From Pelobates cultripes (taxonomy: Eukaryota; Chordata; Amphibia; Anura; Pelobatidae): DNA of 64,000 nt. The translations under genes and the position numbers were made by a program. The notes beneath the pieces are model-generated. The model saw only the letters and a list, made by a program, of their open reading frames with translations, was not told the origin of the DNA and searched no databases. The stretch is taken from contig OW240917.1 of assembly GCA_933207985.1 (NCBI GenBank), positions 245,699,798 to 245,763,797 on the forward strand. The letters run 5' to 3'. Position 1 is the stretch's first letter, and the number at the start of each line of letters is the position of its first letter. Positions 25,301-36,199 of this stretch are shown piece by piece.

Positions 25301-25904
25301 ATGGGAAAGTGCCCAGCTGGGAATAAAGAACAACGCGTGCATTTTATCCTTTCAGTGCTGCAAGTCGTCCTGCAATTTTTTAAAGGAAGTTGCAAGGCTT
25401 AAGGTAGAGGGAGAAAAATGACTCTGACTCTATTGATAACAATGGCATTAGGGTTTATTGCATATGCACAGAGCTCCCATTGGAAGCAGTAGAAGGACTA
25501 GGATTGAATGAGAGATCTCCACTATTTCCTGGTCTTTGCAGTGTTCATGTGCTGGAGCTTCAGATCCTCAAGATTTGGAGCAAACGGCCAGATTCAGGAC
25601 TTGTATATAGAAATTGCAATTCGTTGGTTGGTGAGGGGCCATGTATAGACCACCAAGAATGCTTGAGTTGATTTGAAAAACTCTGCACTGGGATACTGTG
25701 TTTGTTCCCAGCTGTTGGTGCTTTCATCACCTCTTCAAAATTCTAACGGAATTCTGACCTTCAGCTCAGAAATGTCAATTTTTGGAGAATCCATTGATGT
25801 AAAATAATGGACTCCATCACATTCAGGTAGAATGTTGTAAGTAAGTCCCTGAGCAGCAGAGAGGTGCACAGTGCATTGAACTGAGGAGCATATGCCTCTT
25901 TCTT
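22348..25904 (+). other. Repeat-poor intronic stretch
   Basis: About 3.5 kb of AT-rich sequence with homopolymer runs (for example 24030-24045, 24290-24320, 25050-25080) and no exon, MITE or palindrome that I could identify. The next DEP-domain exon of prex1 was looked for here and not seen. Confidence 0.55.
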
Positions 25905-26028
25905 ACATCCCCAAATTTTATAGAATCATAGGTTTTGATAATAGAAAAGATTCCGTCAGCCCATGTAGTCTGCCTACATTAAAATCTCAGATTTACTCAT
26001 TCAGGATAACTTTATACACATCCCAAAC
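25905..26028 (+). repeat. Dispersed repeat, left part, interrupted by a hAT
   Basis: The block 'cagcccatgtagtctgcc' and the following 'aactttatacacatccc' match a dispersed repeat I recognise from frog and fish DNA. The segment 'tttatacacatcc' is the same as the start of the 45-bp unit tandemly repeated from 27763. The repeat is therefore split by the 1.7-kb insertion between them. Confidence 0.5.
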
Positions 26029-26304
26029 CAGAGGGGTAACTAAAAAACTACGGGGCCCCAGTGTGAAAACTTCCCTGGGGCACCCCCATATGTCCACCAC
26101 CCGCCACCCTCTCCATATGTCTACCCTCCCCCTCCCATACATTGCCCAGATACACATGCAGACACACATATACAAAGATACACACAGATACATATACATA
26201 CATACATACATACGGATGCATACATACAAACCTACACAGACAGACATATACACATACACACACAAAGACACATACATACACACACAAAGACACATACATA
26301 CACA

Positions 26305-26683
26305 CAGTGGCGTACACATGACCCATGGGGCCCCGGTGCAAAAATTGATCCGTGGGCCCTGCCCCCGCACACACACACACTCTAACACACACACACTCTA
26401 ACACACACTCTAACACACACACACACTCTAACACACACACACACTCTAACACACACACACACACTCTAACACACACACACTCTAACACACACACACACAC
26501 ACTCTCTAACACACACACTAACACACAAATACACACTCTAACACACACACACTCTAACACACACTCTAACACACACACACTCTAACACACACCCACTCTA
26601 ACACACACACACACAACACACACACACACACACTCTCTAACACACACACTAACACACAAATACACTCTAACACACACACACTC

Positions 26684-26720
<37 letters not shown>

Positions 26721-27336
26721 AACACACTAACACACACACACACACACACTCTAACACACTAACACACACACACACACACACACACTCTAACACACTAACA
26801 CACACACACTCTCTAACTAACACACTAGCACACACACACTCTAACACTAACACACACTCTCTAACACACACACACACTAACACTAACACACACACTAACA
26901 CGTTTTTTTTTTAATTTAAGCCCCCCAGCCTCCTTACCTTTTGGAGTGCTGGGGGGATTCCCTGGGGTTCAGTGCTGGTGGTGCTGCTGGGCTCCTGGGT
27001 GGGCGGGCTGGCTGTCTGGTGCGCGATGGAGCACTCTTCCCGTGAGTGCTACATCTTCAGCTCCCTCGCGCGCCGGTATCAGTGCGGTGTGCGAGGGAGC
27101 GGAAGAGGAAGCACTAAGGGCAGAGTGCTCCCTCGCGCGCCAGCCAGACTCCCAGCCCGCCCGCTGGGGTCAGCAATGCCAGCCTCGGGGGGCCCTGAGT
27201 TGGCCGCCTCCTGGGCCCCCCAGGAGAAGAGGCTGGCCCTGTGGGTGCATACCGGGTCGCAGGGGCGGTCGGGCCCCCTGGTGGGCCGGGCCCGGTCGCA
27301 GCCGCAACCCCTGCGACCCTGTTATGTACGCCACTG
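26305..27336. mobile_element. Inner hAT element (1032 bp) with exact 8-bp TSD
   Basis: The tips are CAGTGGCGTACA and TGTACGCCACTG, a perfect 11-12 bp inverted pair except the second base region. Both sides carry the 8-bp duplication CATACACA (26297-26304, 27337-27344), although the site itself is a CA/CATA-rich repeat, which weakens the TSD. The left half is a tandem array (26368-26900). The right half is very GC-rich with inverted blocks around 'gagcactcttcccgtgag' and 'gcagagtgctccctcgcgcg'. The open frames of about 150 codons here are GC artefacts. Confidence 0.82.
26368..26900 (+). repeat. CACACTCTAA-type tandem array inside the inner hAT
   Basis: About 530 bp of variable-length units made from (AC)n followed by TCTA, with longer pure CA runs. 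It lies wholly within the inner hAT, so it amplified after or during that family's spread. Long open frames on both strands are by-products. Confidence 0.85.
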
Positions 27337-27762
27337 CATACACACACAGACACATACATACAAAAACAGACACACAGACCGACACACACACACACCTATA
27401 CTAAATATTTTAGTCACCTTGCGTTTTCCTACCTTTTCAGAAGGGTGACTTTCCCAGTGATGGCTCAGCCTGAGTTCACACTCTGAATACCTCCTCTTCC
27501 TCCTGCACGGCTCCCAGTGTAAGCTGGGAGGATTCACCGGGGCAGTCCCTTCCTCCCAGCTTTGATGTAATCTCAGGGGGCCCGGTCGCGCTGTTAATGC
27601 GCCACAGCACTGACCATGCCCCCTGCAAATGGTTTCTATCGGGTGACCATAAGAGCTTGGTCCACCCGATGGTCCCCTTAACGTGCGGCCCCGGCAGTTC
27701 TACTGCAACACATGGCGGTGGGCACTGCGGTCACAGGGGTCCGCAGGGTAGTTCCGCCACTG

Positions 27763-28298
27763 TCCTAAGCATTCTTCTATTCATTTATGTGTTAGCCTCA
27801 TACACATCCTAAGCATTCCTCAATTCCTTTACTGTGTTAGTCTTATACACATCCCGAGCATTCCTCAATTCCTTTAGTGTGTTAGCTTTATACACATCCT
27901 GAGCATTCTTCAATTCCTTTACTGTGTTAGCCTTATACACATCCCCAGCATTCAATTCCTTTACTGTGTTAGCCTTATACACATCCTGAGCATTCTTCAA
28001 TTCCTTGACGGTGTGAGCCTTATACACATCCCGAGCATTCTTCTATTCCTTTACTGTGTTAGCCTTATACACATCCTGAGCATTCTTCAATTCCTTTACT
28101 GTGTTAGCCTTATACACATCCTGAGCATTCTTCAATTCCTTTACTGCGTCAGCCTTATACACATCCTGAGCATTCTCTATTCTTTTACTGTGTTAGCCTT
28201 ATACACATCCTGAGCATTCTTCAATTCCTTTACTGTGTTAGCCTTATACACATCCCGAGCATTCCTCAATTCCTTTACTGCGTTAGCTTTATACACAG
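27763..28298 (+). repeat. 45-bp minisatellite, about 12 copies
   Basis: The consensus unit contains gagcattcttcaattcc, tttactgtgttagcc and ttatacacatcc. Units are mostly 45 bp and vary at a few positions, and some carry small indels. Because 45 is divisible by three, the minus strand stays open and reads a 15-residue repeat (VYKANTVKEL..). The unit derives from the dispersed repeat whose left part is at 25905-26028. Confidence 0.85.
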
Positions 28299-28567
28299 CC
28301 AGCCACTAGAGGCACTTCCTGGTGGTTAGGCGACTTTTACAAAAACTCCATATGACTGCATTGCAGAGAACCTACAGCGCTTGCGGCGTTCGTGTGACGT
28401 CTGAGCAGGCAAGAGCCATCAGCGCTGGGATTGGGTAAGTACAGTAAGGATATTTTAACCCTTACTCTGCCTGGAGATGGGGGGAGGGAGTGGGGTGGTC
28501 GTGTGGGAGCTATAGTGCTAGGAATCCAACTTTGTATTCCTTGCACTAGACTAGAGTACCCCTTTAA
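28299..28567. mobile_element. T2-like MITE, right half
   Basis: Begins inside the family ('gccactagaggcacttcc') and ends TAGAGTACCCCTTTAA, with TTAA at 28564-28567. The left half is absent, perhaps lost when the adjoining minisatellite expanded. Confidence 0.5.
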
Positions 28568-30832
28568 ATAACTTCAGTGGTTGCTGCTGGTAAAACAGAA
28601 ATACTGAGGAAACCTCTCATTCATAGCTTGAAAGGAGGTCCTAGTACACTTTTCCTAATGGGATATAGTTGCGTTCATGCACCCTACTATATGGGTGGCC
28701 AAAAGTTAACACATTTTAGTTTACCAGCTGTAATGTTAGCAAAGCATTATGGGATTTGTAATTCTGTAACAAATGGAGAACTACTTCATGGCCTCTCATG
28801 CCATAAAGATTTGTGCAGTTAAAACTTTATTTATTGATCATTTTTGGAACTAAATGTATATAGCCTTAAAGGAGTGTCTTATCTTCAAACAGTCGTAATT
28901 TCAAACATTTATATCCCTTTAATCTTTAGAGAGCGTTCGTGTCAATGTGAGAAGCCAAGTTTACATTTGTTAAAATTAAAACCTTACCTCCAGATTGTAC
29001 ACGGCTGCAGTTGAGCAGAAATTGGAAAATAAGAAAGGAAATGTTAGAAGTTCACTCTCTTAGCCTAAAAAAGGAGATCAGCAACACATGTTCTTATTGC
29101 CGTCCGCAAGATAAGAAATTGGCGAGAATGAAGTGCTAGCTGATATCTGTTCTGATTTGTGCAAAAGTTTACCGTGACCAACGTTACTAATGAAAACCTC
29201 ATCTAAGAATATTTTAATATAGATATATCAATAAAAAAAAATGGATTTTAAATATTCACCATAGGCACCATAACAACTACAGAGCACTGTCGTGCTTAGG
29301 AGCTTCCAACTCTGATTCTGGCAGAGAGTTGGTGTTTAGCGGTGTCTTGCACACCCAAAATATGAAGGCAAACCATTACTAAACTCCTTATATTTAGGGG
29401 GCACCTGGGCACTCCTGGCACCATAACTACTACAGTACGCTGTAATGATTATGGTGCTTAGAGTTTTCCTTTACCAATCCACATTAGCAATCCAGGTCAA
29501 TATTTTAGCGTTCCATTGTGGATTTCATCATTTCGTTTGTATCAGGAGAGACTGAAAATCACATCATGTGTTCACTTTAAGTTCTTTTGTGGCTGGTGGT
29601 GATATTGAGATATACACCCAAACATTCATACATGGTCATTCATATTTTATAAATCCATGAGTTTAATGACATATATTCATATAAGTTCCTGTAATTAAGG
29701 TGTTCTATAATTAAATAATTAACCATAACAATTTTATGAGCCAAAATCTGCCATTCCATTCTCCTCTACATGTTAAAATCTTGTACCCTGCTATGAAAAC
29801 AGCAGTTTAGTGCTGATTTTACTGCACAAAATATTCTGAATGCGCTTTCAGGGGATTTTAAATTCTAATGACGCATTTTTCTTTGTTGCTACAGCAACAG
29901 GTGATGGTGGTGGGGGGTAAAAGTGCTGCGTTTTGAGCTGATGTGGGTTTCGTAGGTTGAGTTATGTTTGTTCCTTGTAAAGAGAATACCAGTGAATTTG
30001 CAATTATTGATTTTTCAATAGGCACAATAACAAGTATTTTCTATGGCGGCCTAAGTGATGGATAATTCTATTTTATTATTGAAATTCTCCTCTTCTATGC
30101 TTCCCATCAAGAAAAGAAGGGGAATACGAGGTTACCAGGAGTCAGCTTGGAGCCTCCATAACAAAAATCCTTTTCTTGTAATGCCTGAATGATTTATATG
30201 AATTTTTCAATCCGTTCTAAAAGCCTCTGTGCATGTTTAAATAATGTTGTACAGCAGGCGTGACCTTTCCATCTTGTATGGCGAATATCTCACAGAAGCA
30301 ACAGATGAACTATTTAGTGCAATATTACAATATAAAAAAAAAGCTTTTTTTTTTTTTTTTTTTTTTTGGGGATTGTTCATAGTTTGGTAATATGAGGACA
30401 GAATAGTAAATGATCCTAGGGTTCTACCAAGTAGTGGAAGTCCCTAAAATGAACTTCTCGGTGCTGCTGAATTCTGTTAATTTCTAATAAAGAACATATA
30501 AACATGTAAAATCATAACCTGTGACTTTAAAGCATTCGGAAAGCAAATATATATTCCTAACGCTATACTTCCCTGGTGGCCCCACCTGCAAGGAGGAAAA
30601 AAAATGTAGATTTACTTCCGTGACTGGTCCAGCATCCTTGGCCAAGATCAGAGAGATCGATGATCTCGGTTAGTCCAATGCTTTCCCATAGTAAAGCATT
30701 TGGAGGCTAGTGTGCATTCACATCAAAACACTGTGCTGCATTAAGCAAATGGTCTCTCTGCAATGGGTAGAAGTATCTGGATTTTACTCTATTTCCTCAG
30801 AAGCATGGTGTTACGACATCTGTGCAGATGAC
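28568..30832 (+). other. Intronic stretch with MITE debris
   Basis: T2-like pieces lie at about 29245-29475 ('aggcaccataacaactac', 'ctggcaccataactactac') and 30485-30800 ('aatgctttcccatagtaaagcatt'). A 24-base T run is at about 30343-30367. No exon or complete element seen. Confidence 0.5.
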
Positions 30833-30895
30833 CAGGGCCGGTGAAAGTATATTGTTGCACTCTAGACAAGACCAGCTAAAATAAAAATTGCCAGC
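30833..30895 (+). mobile_element. hAT-type left end preceding the 26-bp array
   Basis: CAGGGCCGGTGAAAG at 30833 resembles a hAT terminus I recognise from other vertebrate repeats (CAGGGCCGGTGCAAGG). No partner right end or matching 8-bp duplication was found beyond the array, so the element is incomplete or its right part has been overrun. Confidence 0.4.
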
Positions 30896-33222
30896 TTTGT
30901 GTCTCTTTCTTCTCCCAACCCCTTCGCGTCTCTATTTATCCCCCAATTCTTTGGCGTCTCTGTGTTTCTCTTTCGCTCAGCCCCTCTGTGTTTCTCTTCT
31001 GCTTAGCCCCTCTGTGTCTCTCTTCTTCCCAGCCCCTCTGTGTTTCTCTTTCGCTCAGCCCCTCTGTGTTTCTCTTTCGCTCAGCCCCTCTGTGTTTCTC
31101 TTTCGCTCAGCCCCTCTGTGTTTCTCTTCTGCTTAGCCCCTCTGTGTTTCTCTTCTTCCCAGCTCCTTTGTGTTTCTCTTCTTCCCAGCCCCTCTGTGTT
31201 TCTCTTCTTCCCAGCCCCTCTGTGTTTCTCTTCTTCCCAGCCCCTCTGTGTTTCTCTTCTTCCCAGCCCCTCTGTGTTTCTCTTCTTCCCAGCCCCTCTG
31301 TGTTTCTCTTCTTCTCAGCCCCTCTGTGTTTCTCTTCTGCTTAGCCCCTCTGTGTTTCTCTTCTGCTTAGCCCCTCTGTGTTTCTCTTCTGCTTAGCCCC
31401 TCTGTGTTTCTCTTCTTCCCAGCCCCTCTGTGTTTCTCTTCTTCCCAGCTCCTCTGTGTTTCTCTTCTTCCCAGCCCCTCTGTGTTTCTCTTCTTCCCAG
31501 CCCCTCTGTGTTTCTCTTCTTCCCAGCCCCTCTGTGTTTCTCTTCTTCCCAGCCCCTCTGTGTTTCTCTTCTTCCCAGCCCCTCTGTGTTTCTCTTCTTC
31601 CCAGCCCCTCTGTGTCTCTCTTCTTCCCAGCCCCTCTGTGTTTCTCTTCTTCCCAGCCCCTCTGTGTTTCTCTTCTGCTTAGCCCCTCTGTGTTTCTCTT
31701 CTTCCCAGCCCCTCTGTGTTTCTCTTCTTCCCAGCCCCTCTGTGTTTCTCTTCTTCCCAGCCCCTCTGTGTTTCTCTTCTTCCCAGCCCCTCTGTGTTTC
31801 TCTTCTTCCCAGCCCCTCTGTGTTTCTCTTCTTCCCAGCCCCTCTGTGTTTCTCTTCTTCTCAGCCCCTCTGTGTTTCTCTTCTGCTTAGCCCCTCTGTG
31901 TTTCTCTTCTGCTTAGCCCCTCTGTGTTTCTCTTCTGCTTAGCCCCTCTGTGTTTCTCTTCTTCCCAGACCCTCTGTGTTTCTCTTTCGCTCAGCCCCTC
32001 TGTGTTTCTCTTCTGCTTAGCCCCTCTGTGTTTCTCTTCTTCCCAGCCCCTCTGTGTTTCTCTTCTTCCCAGCCCCTCTGTGTTTCTCTTCTTCCCAGCC
32101 CCTCTGTGTCTCTCTTCTTCCCAGCCCCTCTGTGTTTCTCTTCTTCCCAGCCCCTCTGTGTTTCTCTTCTGCTTAGCCCCTCTGTGTTTCTCTTCTTCCC
32201 AGCCCCTCTGTGTTTCTCTTTCGCTCAGCCCCTCTGTGTTTCTCTTCTGCTTAGCCCCTCTGTGTTTCTCTTCTTCCCAGCTCCTCTGTGTTTCTCTTCT
32301 TCCCAGCTCCTCTGTGTTTCTCTTCTTCCCAGCCCCTCTGTGTTTCTCTTCTTCCCAGCCCCTCTGTGTTTCTCTTCTTCCCAGCCCCTCTGTGTTTCTC
32401 TTCTTCCCAGCCCCTCTGTGTTTCTCTTCTTCCCAGCCCCTCTGTGTTTCTCTTCTGCTTAGCCCCTCTGTGTTTCTCTTCTGCTCAGCCCCTCTGTGTT
32501 TCTCTTCTGCTTAGCCCCTCTGTGTTTCTCTTCTTCCCAGCCCCTCTGTGTTTCTCTTCTTCCCAGCCCTCTGTGTTTCTCTCTTCTTTAGCCCTCTGTG
32601 TTTCTCTTCTTCCCAGCCCCCTCTGTGTTTCTCTTCTGTAGCCCTCTGTGTTTCTTCTGTAGCCTCTGTGTTTCTCTTCTTCCCAGCCCATCTGTGTTTC
32701 TCTCTTCACTCCAGCCCTCTGTGTTTCTCTTCATCAGCCCTCTGTGTGTTTCTCTTTCGCTCCAGCCCTCTGTGTTTCTCTTCTGCCCAGCCCCTCTGTG
32801 TTTCTCTTGCTTCCCAGCTCCTCTGTGGTTTCTCTCTTCTTCCCAGCCCCTCTGTTCTCTTCTTCCCAGCCCTCTGTGTTTCTCTTCTTGCCAGCCCCTC
32901 TGTGTCTCTCTTCTTCCCAGCCTCTGTGTGTCTCTCTCTTCTTTAACCCCTCTGTGTCTCTCTTCTTCCCAGCCCCCTCATCTCTCTTCTTTGACCCCTC
33001 TGTTTCTCTTTCGCTCAGCCCCTCTGTGTTTCTCTTTCGCTCAGCCCCTCTGTGTTTCTCTTCTTCCCAGCCCCTCTGTGTTTCTCTTCTTCCCAGCCCC
33101 TCTGTGTCTCTCTTCTTCCCCAGCCCCTCTGTGTCTCTCTTCTTCCTATCCCCTCTGTGTTTCTCTTCTTTCCCTCTGTGTCTCTCTTCTTTCCAGCCCA
33201 TATGTGTCTCTCCCCCAGCTCT
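30896..33222 (+). repeat. 26-bp pyrimidine-rich minisatellite, about 85 copies
   Basis: The unit is CCCCTCTGTGTTTCTC followed by TTCTTCCCAG, with two common variants of the last ten bases, TTCTGCTTAG and TTTCGCTCAG (indel-adjusted). It is homogeneous from about 30958 to 32560. After that units lose or gain 1-4 bases and turn degenerate to 33222; the first 60 bp are also degenerate. Because 26 is not a multiple of three, a full cycle takes 78 bp, giving 26-residue repeats in all three forward frames (for example VSLLPSPSVFLFFPAPLCFS). None is a real protein. The + strand is almost purely C/T plus G, so the array is strand-asymmetric. Confidence 0.95.
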
Positions 33223-33239
33223 TCTGTGCATTTCTTTGT

Positions 33240-33258
33240 GTGTGTGTGTGTATATATG

Positions 33259-33304
<46 letters not shown>
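33240..33304. repeat. (TG)n-(TA)n microsatellite
   Basis: TGTGTGTG followed by about 40 bp of alternating TA. A second (TA)n run is at 33491-33512. Confidence 0.95.
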
Positions 33305-33308
<4 letters not shown>

Positions 33309-33432
33309 CAAAAAGTAAGAAAAGACCCTGAAGGGTTGAAACGTCGATTGGGACACCACTTTGAACAACATTGAATAAATCAACACTTTGAATAAGACCT
33401 GCGAGTGCGCCTTCCTTACTTTTTGTATGTAT
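33303..33432. repeat. Small TIR repeat flanked by TA runs
   Basis: The ends ACATACAAAAAGTAAG and CTTACTTTTTGTATGT are a perfect inverted pair about 130 bp apart, next to TA runs. The interior 'gggttgaaacgtcgattggg' resembles dispersed frog repeats that carry a GAAACGT box. Probably a small TA-inserting MITE. Confidence 0.55.
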
Positions 33433-33512
33433 CTTTGACGCTGGTAGCACCGAGGCTTTAGCAACGGAAGGGGTGAGTGCTGAGTTTTAATTATATATAT
33501 ATATATATATAT

Positions 33513-34896
33513 GTTGTACCCAAAATATAGAGAAGAAACCCATAAAAAAAATTAAGGAATAATTTCTGAGGGGCTTTCGATTGATACAGTGTCATGCATG
33601 AGTCCGATACCAATACTGGATAATGTTTAATAATATTTGTAATGTTAAGTGTAATATTTATAGGATTAATAAAAGCCAGATACCACATCAAAACATCTAC
33701 TTGGAAACTAGCGCAGAGAAACCACTCAGCCCATGGCAATGTTTTGGACATGACGGCATTGTCATAGCAGGACACAGGACATGAGTGTCCACAGGCACAT
33801 ATTGGTAGTGGGATGAGGTTTGTTCTGATGTACAAAGAGTCTCTATTGCCCTCCTGCTGACAACTTGTCCTCCATTAAAAATAACTGTGTTCTTCACTAA
33901 AGTGTGAATTCAAAGTGTGCATTAATGTAAATGTTAAGGCCAAATTACTGGAAGCATAGCTGACATGTGTCCTGTCTTTTTTTTTTTTTTTTTTAACCTT
34001 AAATTTGAAATGCACTTTAAATTCTCACTTTATTGAATAACCCCGTAAACCTCCCAAACAGTGGATAGTCTGCCCTTGTTATGACTAATGGATAATAACC
34101 ATAATAAAATGTCTATTTAACAAATGTCTTTTAAATATTAAAAAAAAATAAAAAAAGTTCTTGTTAAAAGCTTCTTAAATAATAACTTCTAACACCTTTT
34201 ATTGTGGGTGAAAGGGTTACAAAAATAATAATGGATATACGCCAAGTAATTCACTCCTTAAAATCTTTCAAATAATGTGTCATTTATTTATTTTTGCTAA
34301 ATTCTTTCTTTTCTCTCACTGTTGGAACTATCCGTATTCCATATTTACATTAAATTAAATGTTTTTAAAGACCAGTCTTATTATTTTTTCTTCAAACGAA
34401 GGTTGTCAAATGTTACAGAGTGTTTGATCAGAGGCAGAGTGTTGGGAATAGTCCAGCCAAAACGTAGTGATTTGCACAAATTCTTTAAATTCTTTTTGTG
34501 TCTGAGGTTATATTTAAACTGTCTCGCAAATGCTAACGTTGATGTCAGCCTCTGATTATTCTGGTAAAGCTGCAGAAAGTGGAAAGGTATTATTGTAAAG
34601 TAAATGATACATAATATGATTACACGGGTTCGCTAAAGAAAAATGATGTAATTCAGATCCTGTTCTAGACCACCTTGCCAACAATGTAGCAAAGTGCTAA
34701 TGATTGCCTGATTAAATTACGCGTCAAACGCATCTACCAATACGTTACAGAAATGGAGAAACGAGAGCCCTTGCTACACTGTGTGAATTTGCAGTAGAAT
34801 AGTAGAAAAGACAGGTGTGGCATGTTTAATCTTGGGGTGCAAGTTGGCACACACCACTAGTAACTCATTATAAATAGATCCAGATTGTAGCACTCA
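33513..34896 (+). other. Nothing recognised
   Basis: AT-rich sequence with poly-T (33977-33994) and poly-A runs. No exon, element end or tandem array found. Confidence 0.5.
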
Positions 34897-35120
34897 TTAA
34901 GGGGACACTATAGGCACCCAGACCACTTCAGCTCATTGAAATGGTCTGGGTGCAGTGTCCCTCTCAGTTTAACCCTGTAATTATTGCCATTATTAAGAAA
35001 ATGCAATGTTTACATTGCAAGACTAGGATGGCCCTAGTGGCTGTCTTCCAGACCATCACTAGAGGTCCTTCCTGGATTAACACAAGCCAGCACGGAGCTT
35101 TTGTTCTGGGCTTGGCATGG
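34897..35120. mobile_element. T2-like MITE, left part
   Basis: Starts TTAAGGGGACACTATAGGC, then the palindrome 'cacccagaccacttcagc' with its mate 'gaaatggtctgggtgc', then 'ggctgtcttcc'. The right end is missing; family B sequence begins soon after. Confidence 0.6.
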
Positions 35121-35204
35121 GTAGACTTACACCTCTGACCACAAAGAACATTTTATCTGTGTGTACAACGTTTTAAAGTGAAACACAGTACAAGCAGGCT
35201 CCCA

Positions 35205-35420
35205 TACCTCCCAAAAATTGGCCCTTAACTGGTCTTCAGCTGTCTGAGGCAGTTCCCTGGTGGCCCCAGATGTGGGACACCAGGAATCTAAAGTGGGACA
35301 GGGATCCAACTTCTGGACTGTTTTACCAAAAGCAGGACAGTTGAGAGGCCTGATCTCCAGACACCATGACCACATCAAATCAGTGAAGTGCTCTGCTTGG
35401 AGTAACCCTTTCATTTCAGG
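35205..35420 (-). repeat. Dispersed repeat family B relative, reverse orientation
   Basis: Contains 'catacctcccaaaaattgg' and, in reverse, elements of 'ctcaactgtcc..tttt' seen at 49145. Several short blocks ('gtgggacaccagg', 'gcaggacagttgagaggcc') link it to both B copies. Unclassified. Confidence 0.4.
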
Positions 35421-36062
35421 CGGAAGGAGAATGGTAGACTGGGGGTTAATAATCAATGCAGGTTTTGTTCACTACGCTTATCGCACTGAACTTTGCTGAG
35501 AGAGAAAAAGGTTAAAATTCATTATTTCTAAACGTAAGACAATTGGAAAAACAAAAAGCCATGCAGTAATTTAATAAATAAATACATTTAATAAAGCTGA
35601 AAGCTTTCTGGTTGGCAGGTGTGCATTAAAATAAAACACTCAGGTTTATTTATTTATTTTTTACACAAACCTTTCATGACTCCACTGCGAAATTCATTAT
35701 CTCATATTTGCGGCCTGTTCATTGATGAAAACCAACGCAGTAATTGTGACACAGCCTGCTCCGCGTCTTCTGGGATCGCGTTCAAAACAAATGTTTCTGA
35801 AAAGGAAAAACCCTTAACACGCGTTGCGCTTGGAAGGTCGTTTTAAAGAACAAAGCACAGACGCTCATGTTGGTACCAGCTGACGTTAAATCTTTAAACA
35901 TTTTCACATGTTTTCCTTCCACACCCTTAAATTTTTTTTTAAAGAAAACCTCAACAAAATGCAGAATTCTTAGCTTTTAAACAGCAGAATCAATTTATTT
36001 TTTATTTTTAAAGGCTTTAGGTAACATATATGTAGCCAAATGATGTTGTATATGTTTTAAAG
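35421..36062 (+). other. Nothing recognised
   Basis: AT-rich intronic sequence with A and T runs. No exon or repeat boundary seen. Confidence 0.5.
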
Positions 36063-36199
36063 CACGGGTGCCTAGGAGATAGATGATCTGATGTTTTAAA
36101 ACTACGCATTCCATGATGCTTTATAATTCTAAAGGCATGCAAAGCATCATGGGAGTTGTAGTTCTACAACATCTGGGGATCTACCTTAGGGCACCCCTG
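36063..36199. mobile_element. Short palindromic hAT-type MITE (137 bp)
   Basis: The tips CACGGGTGCC and GGCACCCCTG are inverted. The interior 'gcaaagcatcatgggagttg' is found in similar form in the 47.0-kb element and pairs with 'aactacgcattccatgatgc'. The 8-bp flanks (TTTTAAAG, TTTTTAAT) agree only in part. Confidence 0.55.

Larger units (their letters stand above)
26029..27762. mobile_element. Outer hAT element (host of a nested hAT)
   Basis: The left tip is CAGAGGGGTAACTA and the right tip TAGTTCCGCCACTG. The 8-bp flanks are TCCCAAAC (26021-26028) and TCCTAAGC (27763-27770), 6 of 8 identical, consistent with an old duplication. The internal block 'cggggccccagtgtgaaaac' relates it to the inner element and to 55140-56291. 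It also has a CATA/CACA-rich stretch in which the inner hAT landed. Confidence 0.7.

Noticed and set aside
25892..26401. 169-residue frame rich in Thr/His
   Set aside because: Generated by CATA/CACA microsatellite sequence within the outer hAT.
26946..27448. GC-rich frames of about 150 residues
   Set aside because: They lie inside a hAT element with exact target duplication and show only GC-biased composition.
30888..33374. Many long open frames encoding leucine/serine/proline-rich repeats
   Set aside because: They are forward and reverse readings of the 26-bp array. Every frame is open because the unit lacks stops in the majority variants; there is no start context and no non-repeat domain.
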